A stretch of DNA of 64,000 nt, from the NCBI GenBank assembly GCA_958450365.1, contig CAUEEP010000074.1, forward strand, positions 310,001 through 374,000. Direction: 5' to 3'. The stretch is from Mesorhabditis belari (taxonomy: Eukaryota; Nematoda; Chromadorea; Rhabditida; Rhabditidae). This document shows, in pieces, positions 1 to 10,552 of this stretch. The notes beneath the pieces were generated by a model. It was not told the origin of the DNA, did no database searches, and saw nothing but the letters and a program-made list of their open reading frames with translations. The translations under genes and the position numbers were made by a program. Numbering within the stretch: position 1 is the first letter of the stretch; each line of letters starts with the position of its first letter.

Positions 1-357
1 CGACCCTCAGATCAATAGCTTTTCGCGATCTCCCTTCCTTTTCTCTTTTTTTTTTGGTTTTATCATTTTTTTGATGTTGTTAGAAGGCTTTTTTCAGTGT
101 CGAATGTCGTTGAATCGGAGCGATTTTTGATTTTAAATAACTAAAATGCAAAATGATGTTTAAATTCGAATTTTATATACAAAAGTACGCCCAAATATCG
201 TTTGCCAAATAATTTACTTTAAAAAACAAAATTTTTTAAGCATTTCTTTATTTTACACCTGTTGCAAAATGATAGGAGCACTACGTTTCTTTTTGATTTT
301 CTATCTGTAATAACCATGCTTTTTGCTTACTTTTTGTTAGTTTTTATTTTTACGAAG
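1..357. other. AT-rich flank, no gene seen
   Basis: T-rich, low-complexity sequence ahead of the Tc3-like transposase. I see no coding frame, TIR or RNA gene in it. It may hold the 5' end of the Tc3-like element, but no matching terminal repeat is visible. Confidence 0.4.
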
Positions 358-879
358 ATGGGGCGTGGAAAATCGCTTTCGCGGATCGAACAGATGAAAA
401 TTTTGATTTTGAAAGGAAGAAAGTTGTCGAATCGGAAGATTGCAAAAACAATAAAACGCTCACACCAAGTTTTCTCAAATTTCTTGAGGGATCCTTTCAA
501 GTATGGCAAGAAAAGTCTCCGGGACGTCATCGAAAGCGCACTCCGCGCTGAACGGCATATGGGACATCTGTTGTGGAAAGTGATGTTGCTACAGGATGTC
601 AAGGTACAAATTGGAGCTCCCGTCCACAAAAGCACTCTTTCTCGAGCCATCAAGTGTTACATCCGTTACATCAAAAGAGCAATCATGAAGAAAGCACCAA
701 AACTGAAGCCGGCACACAAAGAAAAAAGGATAGCTCGGGCTCGGGATCACATCACCATCGATTGGAAAAAAGTATTTCGTACTCCGCATCGTCATGCAAA
801 TCCTTTTCTTCTCGAAAAATGTCACCCCGTCGATCACCGCTTGTGCCAAGTAAAATCATTTTTTTTTCACAACAATTAA
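358..879 (+). pseudogene. Tc3-like transposase, truncated
   Basis: The N-terminal DNA-binding half of a Tc1/mariner-superfamily transposase of the Tc3 type, which would bind the element's ends in the nucleus. The methionine at 358 opens MGRGKSLSRIEQ, followed by a helix-turn-helix region (ILKGRKLSNRKIAKTIKRS) and the FLRDP segment typical of Tc3 proteins. A second basic region (KAPKLKPAHKEKRIARARDH) leads into DWKKV, where the first catalytic D would follow within about 10 residues. From there the homology ends and the frame runs into unrelated sequence to 879. The DDE catalytic half is missing, so this cannot be an active transposase. A pogo-type MITE lies 20 bp downstream. The family call is from remembered motif order, not a search. 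Confidence 0.6.
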
Positions 880-901
880 GAAAATAAACAAAGTGAAGAT
901 A

Positions 902-1075
902 CAGTCGAACCTCTCTATAACGAACCTCGATATAACGTAAACCTCTCTATAACGTAAGGCGTGACCGGTCCCGGCTGACGTTAAGCTATATAAAACGGTA
1001 CTCTATATAACGTAAACCTCTATATAACGTAAGCTATAGCCGTCCCGTGAGTTACGTTATAGAGAGGTTCGACTG
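902..1075. mobile_element. pogo/Tigger-type MITE
   Basis: A 174-bp element with inverted ends CAGTCGAACCTCTCTATAAC and the reverse complement, flanked by a TA duplication (900-901 and 1076-1077). Inside are repeated TATAACGTAAACCTC units. The ends match those of the full-length pogo/Tigger element at 45801-48032, so this is a deletion derivative that the same transposase could mobilise. Confidence 0.8.
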
Positions 1076-1253
1076 TAGTTTTATTTTTTTCAGAATACGT
1101 AACTTCCACCATTTGTAAAAAGAGGATTATAATGGAGTTGTCAAACAAGGTGAGTAATTCTGGTTCTGTTTCTAAGTTTGAGGTGTGTTGAATTCTTAAA
1201 AATTAAAAAAATTAAAAATATTTTCTTTTAAGATTTAACATTGGATTGAAGAA

Positions 1254-1509
1254 GATCTTTTTTAGAAAAGGAAAATAAGGGTTGGCCCAGATGTTACAAA
1301 ACGATGTCTGGCAAGGCGTGTCTCAAATGCCAAGACAGATGTTTAAAATGGTGGCATAAGTAAGTTTTTTTTTTCTAAAGTTATATTCAATAAGTTATTC
1401 TGATTTCAGACGATGTTTCGATGCTACGTTGCATTATCGGGCTGATGAAGCAAAAGCTCGATCACGTGATGGACAACTTCTTTGTGCTGCATGTCGAAAG
1501 AAAATTTGA
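1254..1509 (+). CDS. PHD-like zinc-finger remnant, two exons
   Basis: Two blocks join in frame across a 50-nt intron (1360-1409, GTAAG to TTTCAG). Together they read ...CLKCQDRCLKWWHKRCF... and then ...LLCAACRKKI with a stop at 1507-1509. The spacing C-x2-C...WWHKRC...C-x2-C resembles the second half of a PHD/treble-clef zinc finger. I find no convincing start: the exon boundary near 1254 is a TTTTTTAG acceptor and the upstream ATG at 1132 does not give the right phase. It could be the 3' end of a gene whose 5' part was lost, or a zinc-finger piece of a transposon. Function unknown. Confidence 0.35.
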
Positions 1510-2017
1510 GTTTGGTTTATTTTTTCTAAATTTTGTGACCGTCCTCCTTTTTTCTCTTATAGTCTGAACAGCGTAACTGTTTTTCTTTCTGGGTTTCGAT
1601 TCGTGTGTACTTTGATCGAAAGACGATGATCATTCTGATCATCGGCTTTCGTGGCATTCGTGAGAATTAACCCTAAGGTCGAACCACTTTGTTAGTGAGT
1701 CTAGTAGCCTCATCGCGGTCTCTTTGCATTTAGGTTTTTCTTTGAATCACTAATTTTTTTGTCAGAATTAGTTAGTGGTTTGTTTGGGTTCACTTTTTTG
1801 AGTCTGTAAATGTATTGAATCTGCTACCCCTCATTCATCCGCCTTCGTTTTCCAATAAATTCCATAAACAAAAAAAATTCCATAAAGCCTATTTTCTTCA
1901 TACTCCTATTATTTTGCAATTAAATAAATTTTTATCTCTATTATTTAAAGTCAACCGTTAAAAGTTTTCTGTATACTCACCAATAAAAACAGAAAAACGG
2001 TCTTGAAAAGTAGTGCA
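1510..2017. other. non-coding, AT-rich
   Basis: Possible 3' UTR of the zinc-finger remnant, with an AATAAA at about 1854. It includes a 9-bp perfect hairpin at 1624-1644. The 1925-2005 stretch resembles part of the fold-back element in the TRPM intron (5870-5930): both contain TGTATACTCA and CTTGAAAAGTAGTGC. Confidence 0.4.
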
Positions 2018-2460
2018 CTAAACGTTCTCACCTTGTTCAAAAAATAAAACACATGGATGCAAGATTAGGGGAAACCAGAAGAAAATAGCTGAGAAGATGT
2101 AGACCATGAAGAAACCGAGACGAGAACATCTAGATACTAGTAAAAAAAACTTCCTAGAATAAGTAAGATTCAAAATAAACAAATTTTGACAGATCTCTTC
2201 TGTATTTCTCAAAATCCCCTCGTAGAACGATTCAAGTTAGACAGACCATTGTCTATACTTTTATAAAATTGCAGAACATTTTTAGAGCATTTCCAAGATC
2301 AAAGAATTTAGATTGAATATTTTATAAAGGGTAGGCCAAAAAAGTGTTTATCTTTGCCACTATGGAAAATTTTATTGGTTGAGTTTACCCTAAAGTTGAA
2401 CAGAATAAGAATTAGGTTTTCCATGGTTTTAATGAAACGTTGCATAAGTCTAAAATCCCT
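2018..2460 (-). pseudogene. Inverted copy of a TRPM exon and its intron
   Basis: On the minus strand this reads ...GFFMVYIFSAIFFWFPLIL... and is clearly homologous to the plus-strand exon 7183-7280 of the TRPM gene. Both the acceptor (CTAG before ATGTTC) and the donor (GTGAGAA) are kept, and similarity continues into the upstream intron (shared with 6870-7182). No other TRPM exons lie beside it, so it is an isolated duplicated exon with probably no function. Several substitutions (for example LPLILHPCGF to FPLILHPCVL) show it is not very recent. Confidence 0.7.
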
Positions 2461-2465
2461 GAATC

Positions 2466-2966
2466 CCTGGGAATCCCTGAAATTCTGAAAACTTGAGAAA
2501 CGGAAAAATGAAACGAGAGGAAATTTTTCAGATCCCTCCCAAAAAACCCGCATAAGTTTCCAAAAAAAGTAACGAACGAGCGTTGGGAAAATTTTCGCTC
2601 TGAGATAAGGACGCCAACTAAGCAGGCCATAAAAATTGTTTATCTTTGCCACTATGGAAAATTTTATTGGTTGAGTTTACCCTATAGTTGAACAGAATAA
2701 GAGTTAGGTTTTCCATGGTTTTAATGAAACATCGCATAAGTCTAAAAAGCGAATTACAATAATATGTTACTCGTTACTATGTTGTGTTACAATATGTTAC
2801 TCAAAAATTTCCTCTCGAGATCCCTGAAATTCTGAAAACTTGAGAAACGGAAAAATGGAACGAGAGGAAATGTTTCAGATCTCTCTGAAAAAACCCGCAT
2901 AAGTTTCCAAAAAAAGTAACGAACGAGCGTTGGGAAAATTTTCGCTTTATTTCCTTCAGATAAAGA
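2466..2966. repeat. Direct repeat pair of about 135 bp
   Basis: The segments 2466-2600 and 2820-2966 are close direct copies, sharing for example TGAAATTCTGAAAACTTGAG and AACGAACGAGCGTTGGGAAA. A second copy of the intron sequence shared with 6870-6970 lies between them (2640-2745). Confidence 0.7.
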
Positions 2967-3102
2967 CACCAATTCATTGGCAATCAGAAAAGTCTTACAA
3001 GAAAATCAAGGACATACATGAATACCTTTATTTTATTGAATTTGGCAATTCTGAAATCTTTTTAAAAGTTAAATTTAGATTCGAAATAAATTGAAAATCT
3101 AT

Positions 3103-3292
3103 CTATTAGATTGACAACTTGAAATTTGATATACTTTTTCGTGTTTTCCTTAAAACATATTTAATACGCCATTGAAAGTAGACTTCTCTAAATGAAAGTT
3201 TCTCGATATTATTTGATTTAAGACATGCTTAAGCAAATTTGGGTAACTTTTGAAACAAATTTGGCTCAAATTCGTTTCAAAAGTTACCCAAA
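3103..3292. repeat. Half copy of mariner-type MITE with hairpin
   Basis: 3103-3262 is a diverged direct copy of the left half of the MITE at 3370-3895, starting TATTAGATTGACAACTTGAA. It ends in a 22-bp near-perfect hairpin (3241-3262 with 3268-3289). Confidence 0.5.
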
Positions 3293-3369
3293 AGCCGGAC
3301 TGTCCATCATAAAACCACCGCCATGAATGTAGTAAACAACTGGGTATTTCTAAAAAATTTTGTCCTTAT

Positions 3370-3895
3370 TATTAGATTGGCAACTTGAAAGTTGGTGCAC
3401 TTTTTCGTATTTTCCATAAAACATATTCAATGCATCAATTGAATTAGACTCCTCTAAATAAAAGTTATATATTATCGAATTTAAGACATGCTTAGGCAAA
3501 TTTGGGTAACTTTTGAAACGAATTTCAGCAGAGATTGAAGTTTTTCTGAAAATTCTTCAAATAGAGCTATAACAAAAACGTTTGATTAGATCTAGCTGAA
3601 AATTTGGATATTGATCTAACTTGTTATGCGCTCTCTTTTTTTTATTGACACTAAAATAGGTTTATGTGGAAGAAAGTGCTCAAATCACTTCATCGAGTGT
3701 TCATCATTTTTGGTTTCTCAACTTCTTGCCCCGTAGAAACCTACAAAACCGAAGCTTTTCTAAATCTATGAAAAACCTGTTGTAGAAGATAAATAGACAT
3801 TTTTATTGGTGAAAAATGTAGATTAATTGGTGCACTAGTTATTTCTAAAAAGTGCAATCAATCAGTGTACCAACTTTCCAGTTGCAAATCTAATA
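3370..3895. mobile_element. Non-autonomous mariner-type element
   Basis: Terminal inverted repeats TATTAGATTGGCAACTTGAA at 3370 and TATTAGATTTGCAACTGGAA on the opposite strand ending at 3895 flank about 520 bp with no transposase frame. The TA-flanked ends TTAG(G/A)TTG-CAAC are those of mariner family elements, and the complete mariner at 56509-57745 has a related end. Confidence 0.65.
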
Positions 3896-3899
3896 TTTC

Positions 3900-5163
3900 T
3901 TGACTTGAGTATGATTCATTTTCAGTATTTTTTATTAGCATTTGTTTAGTCGGACCACCCTTTTTGTGCTTTCAGGCTTATCTTGCAAATAAAAAATAGA
4001 AACGCAAGAAGCAAATTCTTTAGTTTTTAGAGTCTTTTTGAAAAAGTTTGAAAAAATCAATTTTGAAACTAATAACTTTGAATAAATTTTGCGAAAAACA
4101 CAATTTTTGTTATTTCCCTCTTTTCGTTTTTTGATTTTCGAAACACTAGTCCTTTCAGCGTATCTCATTTCATTCTAAATATCCTTTTTTCGTCGGTTTT
4201 ATTAACAGACAACTATACTTTTTATGCACAATTTCAACTCGTATTTCGGAAATAAAATGAACGTGCTTTATTTAGGATTTTTGAATTAGAAAACCTGGAT
4301 AGTTGGCCCACAAAGCTTGAAAATGCGTTGTGTTAAAGAAATCTACAGGAGAAGGAACTCGAGACAAGGAACTCGAGACTTGAAGGACCAGAAACTCGAG
4401 AACGTTTTGCTAAAAGATATTAAAAGATTGGAAGCTTTGGTAAAAATAAAAATGATTTTCGGAAAAAAATTCGGTTCGCTTTAGGAAAGATTCTTTTCGG
4501 CTCATTTTATCATTGCTCGTTCGGTGTCACAAATAGGTAACAAAAATAATCGTCTTTAAAGCAAAAATTCGAACACTACAAATTTTAAGTCAGAAAAAAA
4601 AATAAAAGAGTCCAAAAACTATCATCCAAAATTTCAGAATTAAAGGCGGCGACTTTGATGTTAGTGAAATTTCATATTTCATCGAACCATAAAGTGTCAT
4701 TCAATAGCTCTTATCACGCTCTTTCAGAATACTGAATTGAGTTTTTGTGGAATTCTATTTTCCCATGAGATTTTTTCAATATTAATTTCCGAAACGTCAA
4801 AATAATTTTTTTCACGAAAATCTAGCTGATAAACTAGGCTCAAAAAGCAAATTTCTGAATTCTACACAAAAAGTTAGTGGGGAACTGTTTTTTAATTTTG
4901 TGTTATCAATAAAAATATGAGAAATTGAAAAAATTCTGTAAACATTTGCATTTTTTAAAGTGAGAACAAAAAAGTAGACAAAACATTTAGTGAAACAAGT
5001 TTTCAAATTTTCAAGCTGCTTCACTAGATGAGCAAAGCTTTTCAGGAAGATCAAACAAAAACATTTAGCTGTGGTTGAGCTTGAAGAAAATGCGGAAAAT
5101 CCAGCGACTCTTTTGTTACCGGGTTTTGTTTTTCATGTATGAACCATTTTTGTAGTTTTAGAT
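3900..5163. other. AT-rich interval, one possible exon
   Basis: Mostly featureless. One open stretch, 4322-4438, begins MRCVKEIYRRRNSRQG and ends at a plausible donor (GAAGCTTTG|GTAAAA). It carries a repeated AACTCGAGA motif. It might be a 5' exon of the TRPM gene, but I cannot link it by phase. Confidence 0.25.
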
Positions 5164-8100
5164 ATGGAAGCAGCTCCTAATGCAAATGCTTCAGCAGGCT
5201 TAGAATTGTCATATTTGAGAACTTCTTCAGGAGTTTCATTCAAATCCGCATTCTCTGCCTCAGGTTATCAAAGTTTTCAACCTTAAATAAACAGAAAAAA
5301 ACCAGTTTCGTCCGCATCCACAAACGATGAATTTACGGCGGAGAGGCAATATTTGGGCTACATCAACAACTTGATGAGTTCCATTCTGAGAGTGGTAGAA
5401 GTTCACTGAAAAAGCACAGTCAATTTGAAAAAAATTTAGAAAACCATTGTGAAGCTGCGTGACAAGTATATGGCACGTTTAATTGTTCACGCTTTCTACA
5501 GGTTTAGCTTTTTTCTTTTGGGGTTCTTTATAGTTGACCGTGCAGCGCGGAAAATCTAAAAACTTTTAAGGAGGCAGCTTTAGTCAAGATGGCACTTTAG
5601 CGCACTTTTTTATTTTACTCTATAACTCGTCTTCCAATAATCAGAACGACTTAGGGTTGGTTTCAAAGTGATCCTCATTCAATTTGGTTATAAAAAAGTA
5701 CAATTTCTTTTGTATAATCAAAGAGAAAATTTGTATCAAAGTTGAACTACTTATATACAGAAGTCAATCAAGTTCAATATTTGATAACACGAGGTATAAA
5801 AATTGCATCGACTTGTAATTGCTTTTAAAAGAATCCTCATTAAATTTGACTAAAGAAAAGTGGAATTTGTTTTGTATACTCATTAATAAAGAAATAGAGA
5901 AAAGCCGTCTTGAAAAGTAGTGCGCTATAGTACCATTTTGACTATACTTTCAACTTTTGCAGGTAAGTAGTTCAACTTTGATACAAATTTTCTCTATGTT
6001 CTTACACATGAGTATACAAGATCGATTGTACTTTTCTATTGCCAAATTTCATGACGATTCTTTTAAAACCAACCGTAAGTCGATCCGATCACTGGGAGTC
6101 GAATTATAGAGTAAAATAGTGAAGTGCGCTAAAGTGTCATTTTGATGGTCTCATTGGTCTTTATGTCAAAAATATACGAGTAGCTATTTGCTTTGCATTG
6201 CAAACATTTTCAACTCCAATCAACCAATCTTTATTGATCAATTGCATAGTGAGAGAATTACTGTAGACAAATCCCTTGTCCTTTCAGAGTTGACAAGTGT
6301 AAAGAATTGTGGAGAAGATGCGAGTCGCCTCTCATGGCCGCGTTGCTTGTCGAGTGTATTTCCAAAAAACTCATCGAAAAATTCGATGAACGGTACGATA
6401 TTCGAATGGCAACGCTTTTCAAGGCACAAAAAAGGTTTCTAAGTGAAATTTCTAATCAAGCACAAAAATTTAGCAACTTTTCTAATTTGGCTTACCGGCT
6501 ACTCGAAAGGTGCAATGCCCGGGATTACGAGCAAGCTCGAGCGTTGATCAATGAGCAGTATTTGGTAAAGCAAACAAAAAAAGAAAGCTGCAGCACGTTG
6601 ATTGAAATGGCACACGAATGCAAAGATGAAGTAAGGCTATCAATTAGGGAGGAAAAGCAGAAAAATCCTCTAGAATTTCCTCGGCCATGTTTTGTGTCAA
6701 GATGCTATGAACGATCGTTGGAAACCAGGGTTTCGGTATTTTTTTCAAAATCATAGATTAAAAGCAAAAGCTTTAATTTGTCGAGATAAATGTGAAGAAA
6801 AAAGAATTTTTTTAGTAGCTTTGACTTTTTTAATAAGAGAAAAGTTGTAATTCGCTTTTTAGACTTATGCGACGTTTCATTAAAACCACGGAAAACCTAA
6901 TTCTTCATCTGTTCAACTATAGGGTAAACTCAACCAATAAAATTTTCCATAGTGGCAAAGGTAAACACTTTTTTGGCCTACCCTGTATAAAATATTCAGT
7001 CTAAATTCTTTGATCTCGAAAATGCTCTAAGAATGTTATGCAATTTTATAAAAAGTATCGACAATGGTCTGTCTAACTTGAATCATTCTACAAGGGAACT
7101 TTGAGAAATACATAAGAGATTCGTTAAACTTTGTTTATTTTGAAACTTACTTTTTCTAGGAAGTTTCTTTACTGGTATTTAGATGTTCTCGTCTCGGTTT
7201 CTTCATGGTCTACATCTTCTCATCAATTTTTTTCTGGTTGCCCCTAATCTTGCATCCATGTGGTTTCTTTTTTGAACAAGGTGAGAAACATACACATAAA
7301 ACACTCAAAATTTCTGCTCAGAAATCTCGATGAATGACGAAAATGAAGAAGAAAATCAAAGCTGGCTTGAGCGTCTCAAAAAGTACTGGGTGAAACAGAT
7401 CAAAAATGGTCCCCACAGATGGTGGTGTTTTGTGACATCACCATGTTTTCGTTTCGCGCTTTATATGGTTCGTCTTTTGGCATCTTTCCTTCAAAAAACA
7501 TATTTCAAATTAGACGGGTTATGTGACCTACTTGAGTTATTTCATCTGGCTACTATTGGGCATTCATGAAGTGAAAAACTTACAAGGAGAATTGACACGA
7601 AAGCGTTGGATGTTATTTTCTTTGTGAGTAAAAAGCTTTGTTATAACCAGCTAAAGACAATGCCTGAAATGTGACTTTCGCCGAATTTTTAGATGGCAAA
7701 TGTTTTACCTTGTTGACATCTTTTGCCAATATCTTTCCTTTTCGCAGCGAAAACGGCTAAGTAAGCCAGGATCACACGCCAATGTGAAGTTTTCTCGATT
7801 AGTAGAAAAGAATATAATCATTTAAAGGGTCTCTATAAGTTCTTTTGGAAAGATCGCGCCTACACGACGCTCATGTTGGGTTTAATGGTCGTCAGCTATC
7901 TGTTCGTCTGCTTGGTTCTGCTACTTTCTTCCATGGATTTCTTGAGGTTTTGTACTTTTGCATTTAAACGTTGAAAGTTATAATTTAGTTTCGGTTCGGA
8001 AAGCAAGAAACTAGCGGCGATTTTCGAGTAACAAATCTAAAAGCCTATTTCATTTGAATAATTTTATTTTAGAATTATCAAGTTCTATGCACTGCTTTTT

Positions 8101-9993
8101 TACGAAGTTTTCTTTTTCCTCAATTTTATCTTTGCCGCTTTGTGGACGTTACGCGTTTTGACGGTTTTCCCAAAACTGAGCGCAATTGTTATGACAATCA
8201 AGAAAATGGTCAGTTTACCTCTTTGTAAAAGAATTTATAAAAATAGCAAATTCTGGGTTTTGTGTTTGAAATTAATGCTTTACGATTAGCAAAAAGCAAA
8301 AAACTTCTCCTCAAACGGGCACAGGAATGTTCGGACTCAAAGTTATATAACGATTAAAATAATCGTTTTTTCGACATAAATTAAATTAAATTTAAGCTTG
8401 AGTTATCAGCGAATTTCTTGCTGGTCTCTTTGTTCTTCTGGGTCGCATATGGTTTATGCCAGGTTTCCCCCCCCCCCTCTTTTTTCATTTATATGTTTTT
8501 CTTCTCCAGGTTTCCCTACGTGGAATCAATAGCGAAAGCAGCATACAATGGTCACTTTTTTCGTATGTTTTACGGTAAAAACAATCGATAAGCAGACTTT
8601 TCGCCTTTAGAAATGGAGCCTTCGAGATCTTTGGCGAATTAGACGAAAAAGTCAAAAATGGTACACCAGTTTGGAAAGTTTATACCTAGTTAAGCTTGGC
8701 AATCAGTAATTATTAAGTTGATAATAACGTAATAAGTAAATAAGAAAGCAGGGCTGGAAGAAAAGCCAAAAGCCATGGTCCTGATTTGGCCCAGCCAGGC
8801 CAAGGCCAAGCCAAAAGCCAGTCAGATGGCCTGGCCTGACCCTGGCCTGGCCTGACCCTGGCCTGGCCTGGAAAATTGTCTCTCGTTCAGCCCTGATAAG
8901 AAGGCAAGGATTATGGAATTTTTGCAGGACTATTCGAAGTTATTTGATTATGTCGCAAGCTAGAAATTCAGGCGAAGTGAACTGCACGATGCCCTTATCG
9001 TGGATCACCTTCCAAGCAAACGAACTTCAGGTAACTAACTATTTATTCGAATTTTAGAAAAAAAAACGCCCATGCAAACAATAAATTTAGTGCGCCTTTC
9101 GGCAATGGATGATCCCAGTGTTTCTCTTTTTGTACACGATCATCACAAGTGTCCTCATTGTCAATATTCTCACCGTTTTAATCGGGTCAGTGTCAGTTTT
9201 TTTCAGCAACCATCAAGCACATCTGTACTCAATAATTCAATAATAATGTGTGTTCCTCGTGAGTAATAGTAAGATATATGAAACGGATTACGACTGAATA
9301 ACTTTAAAGTTATAAACAAGATTTTCAAGATACTCAGTTTTTTTTCTACCGTAACCCGTTTTCTATATTGCACTATTACTCACGAGGAACACGAGGACTC
9401 TAGTCAGTACTACAAAAAAGTCGTATCAACGGAACAATGGAGAATTCTTTGGTATGAGAGAATTGTCGACAACGAGGACAAGCTGTTTTTTCCGCCTCCA
9501 CTCACGCTGCTCAACATTTTCATCTATGTTCCTCTTTGGTTAGTGCAAAAAAACACATGGAGTTTTGCTCGTTTTAAAGTCATTTTCCTTTTTCGGTTTT
9601 TTTGCAAAGTTTCAGTTTCAAGTCTCTTTTTGCTTTAAAAACAAAGTTTCAAGTTTCTAACTACAACAACTAATTCTGGAAAAGCTTTTTCCTAAAAATG
9701 CTCAAAAACTTTTTACAGGCTCTATAGAAAGCGTTACTGTTCACCAAAGAAACGACCCGACACTGACACAACGCCCTTTTCAATATATTGGTAATTTTTA
9801 TAGAGCTTGAAAAAATCTCAATTTTAGCCGCGAGGGATATGAAGCTTTGGATCCCAACTTTAAGACTGAGATTTCGAAACGTCGAGCATTCGAACAAGAA
9901 GCCAGAAATCTGTTGCTTAAAAACATAGAAAGCGTTCACCCGACACTGACACAACACCCTTTTACATATATTGGTAATTTTTATAGAGCTTGA
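5164..9993 (+). CDS. TRPM-type cation channel, N-terminally short
   Basis: A channel subunit of the melastatin TRP family, expected in a cell membrane and conducting Ca2+/Mg2+. Exons read: 5164-5263, 5306-5394, 5440-5501, 6288-6630, 6674-6729, 7183-7280, 7322-7467, 7514-7623, 7693-7760, about 7828-7946, 8073-8208, 8397-8462, 8510-8574, 8611-8660, 8972-9030, 9091-9185, 9404-9538, 9719-9790 and 9828-9993. Phases agree at every junction except 7760/7828. Diagnostic pieces are ESCSTLIEMAHECKDE then NFLGHVLCQDAMNDRW (the TRPM pre-S1 helices), FALYM-TGYVTYLSYFIWLLLG (S1), LWTLRVLTVFPKLSAIV (S4-S5), FEIFGELDE (pore loop), WMIPVFLFLYTIITSVLIVN (S6) and LFFPPPLTLLN after S6. The read product is about 680 residues, whereas TRPMs usually exceed 1000 and carry a large N-terminal MHR region that I do not find. 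The broken junction could be a mis-read splice site, a sequencing error or a real frameshift. Confidence 0.75.
5576..6152. mobile_element. Fold-back element in TRPM intron 3
   Basis: Two arms of about 190 bp (5576-5762 and 5945-6152) are inverted copies. Both contain ACTTTAGCGCACTT near the outer edge and TATCAAAGTTGAACTACTTA near the inner edge. The element fills most of the 786-bp intron 5502-6287. Confidence 0.65.
8463..8509 (+). other. Very short TRPM intron with C-run
   Basis: A 47-nt intron, GTTTCC to TCTCCAG, holding a run of about 11 C. It keeps the frame between YGLCQ and VSLRG. Confidence 0.55.
8749..8895. mobile_element. hAT-like MITE with GC-rich core
   Basis: A 147-bp element beginning CAGGGCTGGA and ending CAGCCCTG, flanked by similar 8-mers (TAAGAAAG and ATAAGAAG). 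The centre is a tandem GGCCTGGCCTGACCCT repeat, much more GC-rich than its surroundings. The ends are typical of hAT elements. It lies in the TRPM intron 8661-8971. Confidence 0.6.
9240..9397. mobile_element. Hairpin MITE in TRPM intron
   Basis: Inverted arms GTTCCTCGTGAGTAATAGT (about 9250) and its reverse complement ending at about 9391, with a further inverted block AAACGGATTACG/CGTAACCCGTTTT inside. A related hairpin with ends GTTCCTCTTGAG is found in the dispersed repeats at 18663 and 35902. Confidence 0.6.
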
Positions 9994-10165
9994 AAAAATT
10001 ATTAATTTTAGCCGTGAAACAAGCAATGAAGCAAGAGATGAAGCAAGCAAACGGTGAAGCAAGCAACGAAGCAGGCGCTTTGGATCCCAACTCTAAGATT
10101 GAGGCTTCGCGGAAGGAACCTTGAGAATTCAAACGAGAAGCCAGAAATTTGTTGCTTAAAAGCTC
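9930..10165 (+). repeat. Partial tandem duplication of the last TRPM exon
   Basis: 9740-9920 and 9943-10160 share, in order, CCCGACACTGACACAAC, a TATATTGGTAATTTTTATAG donor, a TTTTAG acceptor, GCTTTGGATCCCAACT and GCCAGAAAT.TGTTGCTTAAA. The second copy has an inserted run of GAAGCAAGCA-like repeats and stops in all useful frames, so it is probably not translated. Confidence 0.65.
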
Positions 10166-10552
10166 AGAATCTATAACCAAAAGATCAAGGACTCTCAGTT
10201 CTTAAAGGCAAAATTTTTTTTGTTATTTTTTAACTCTACATACGAGCAAAAGCTATATGATAAAAGAATAATTTTTTTAGTTTTTATAAGCATTTTGCAA
10301 AGTTCTTCAATTCGACGGTAACTTTCTAATATTATATTTATTATTGGATGCTTCAAAGTGATCTTATTTTCAAGTCTTTAAGCGGTTTTATTGGGCGTTA
10401 ATGGTCAAAAATTTTCAGTTTTTTGTTTGTTTTTAGCGAATCGTAAATCGTTGTATTTCCTTCCACTACTTATGGACTCATGGCATCGTTTTGTTTTCAG
10501 ATAAATTCATACTCTGTACACTTTATTGGCTTTTCTATATTCGAAAAAAAAG
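10166..10552. other. AT-rich, no gene seen
   Basis: I see no exon, TIR or RNA signal in this interval. Confidence 0.4.

Noticed and set aside
2308..2983. Several minus ORFs with shared phrases such as KIFPTLVRYFFWKLM
   Set aside because: They lie in a duplicated AT-rich intron-like repeat and have no splice or start context; the similarity is due to the direct repeat.
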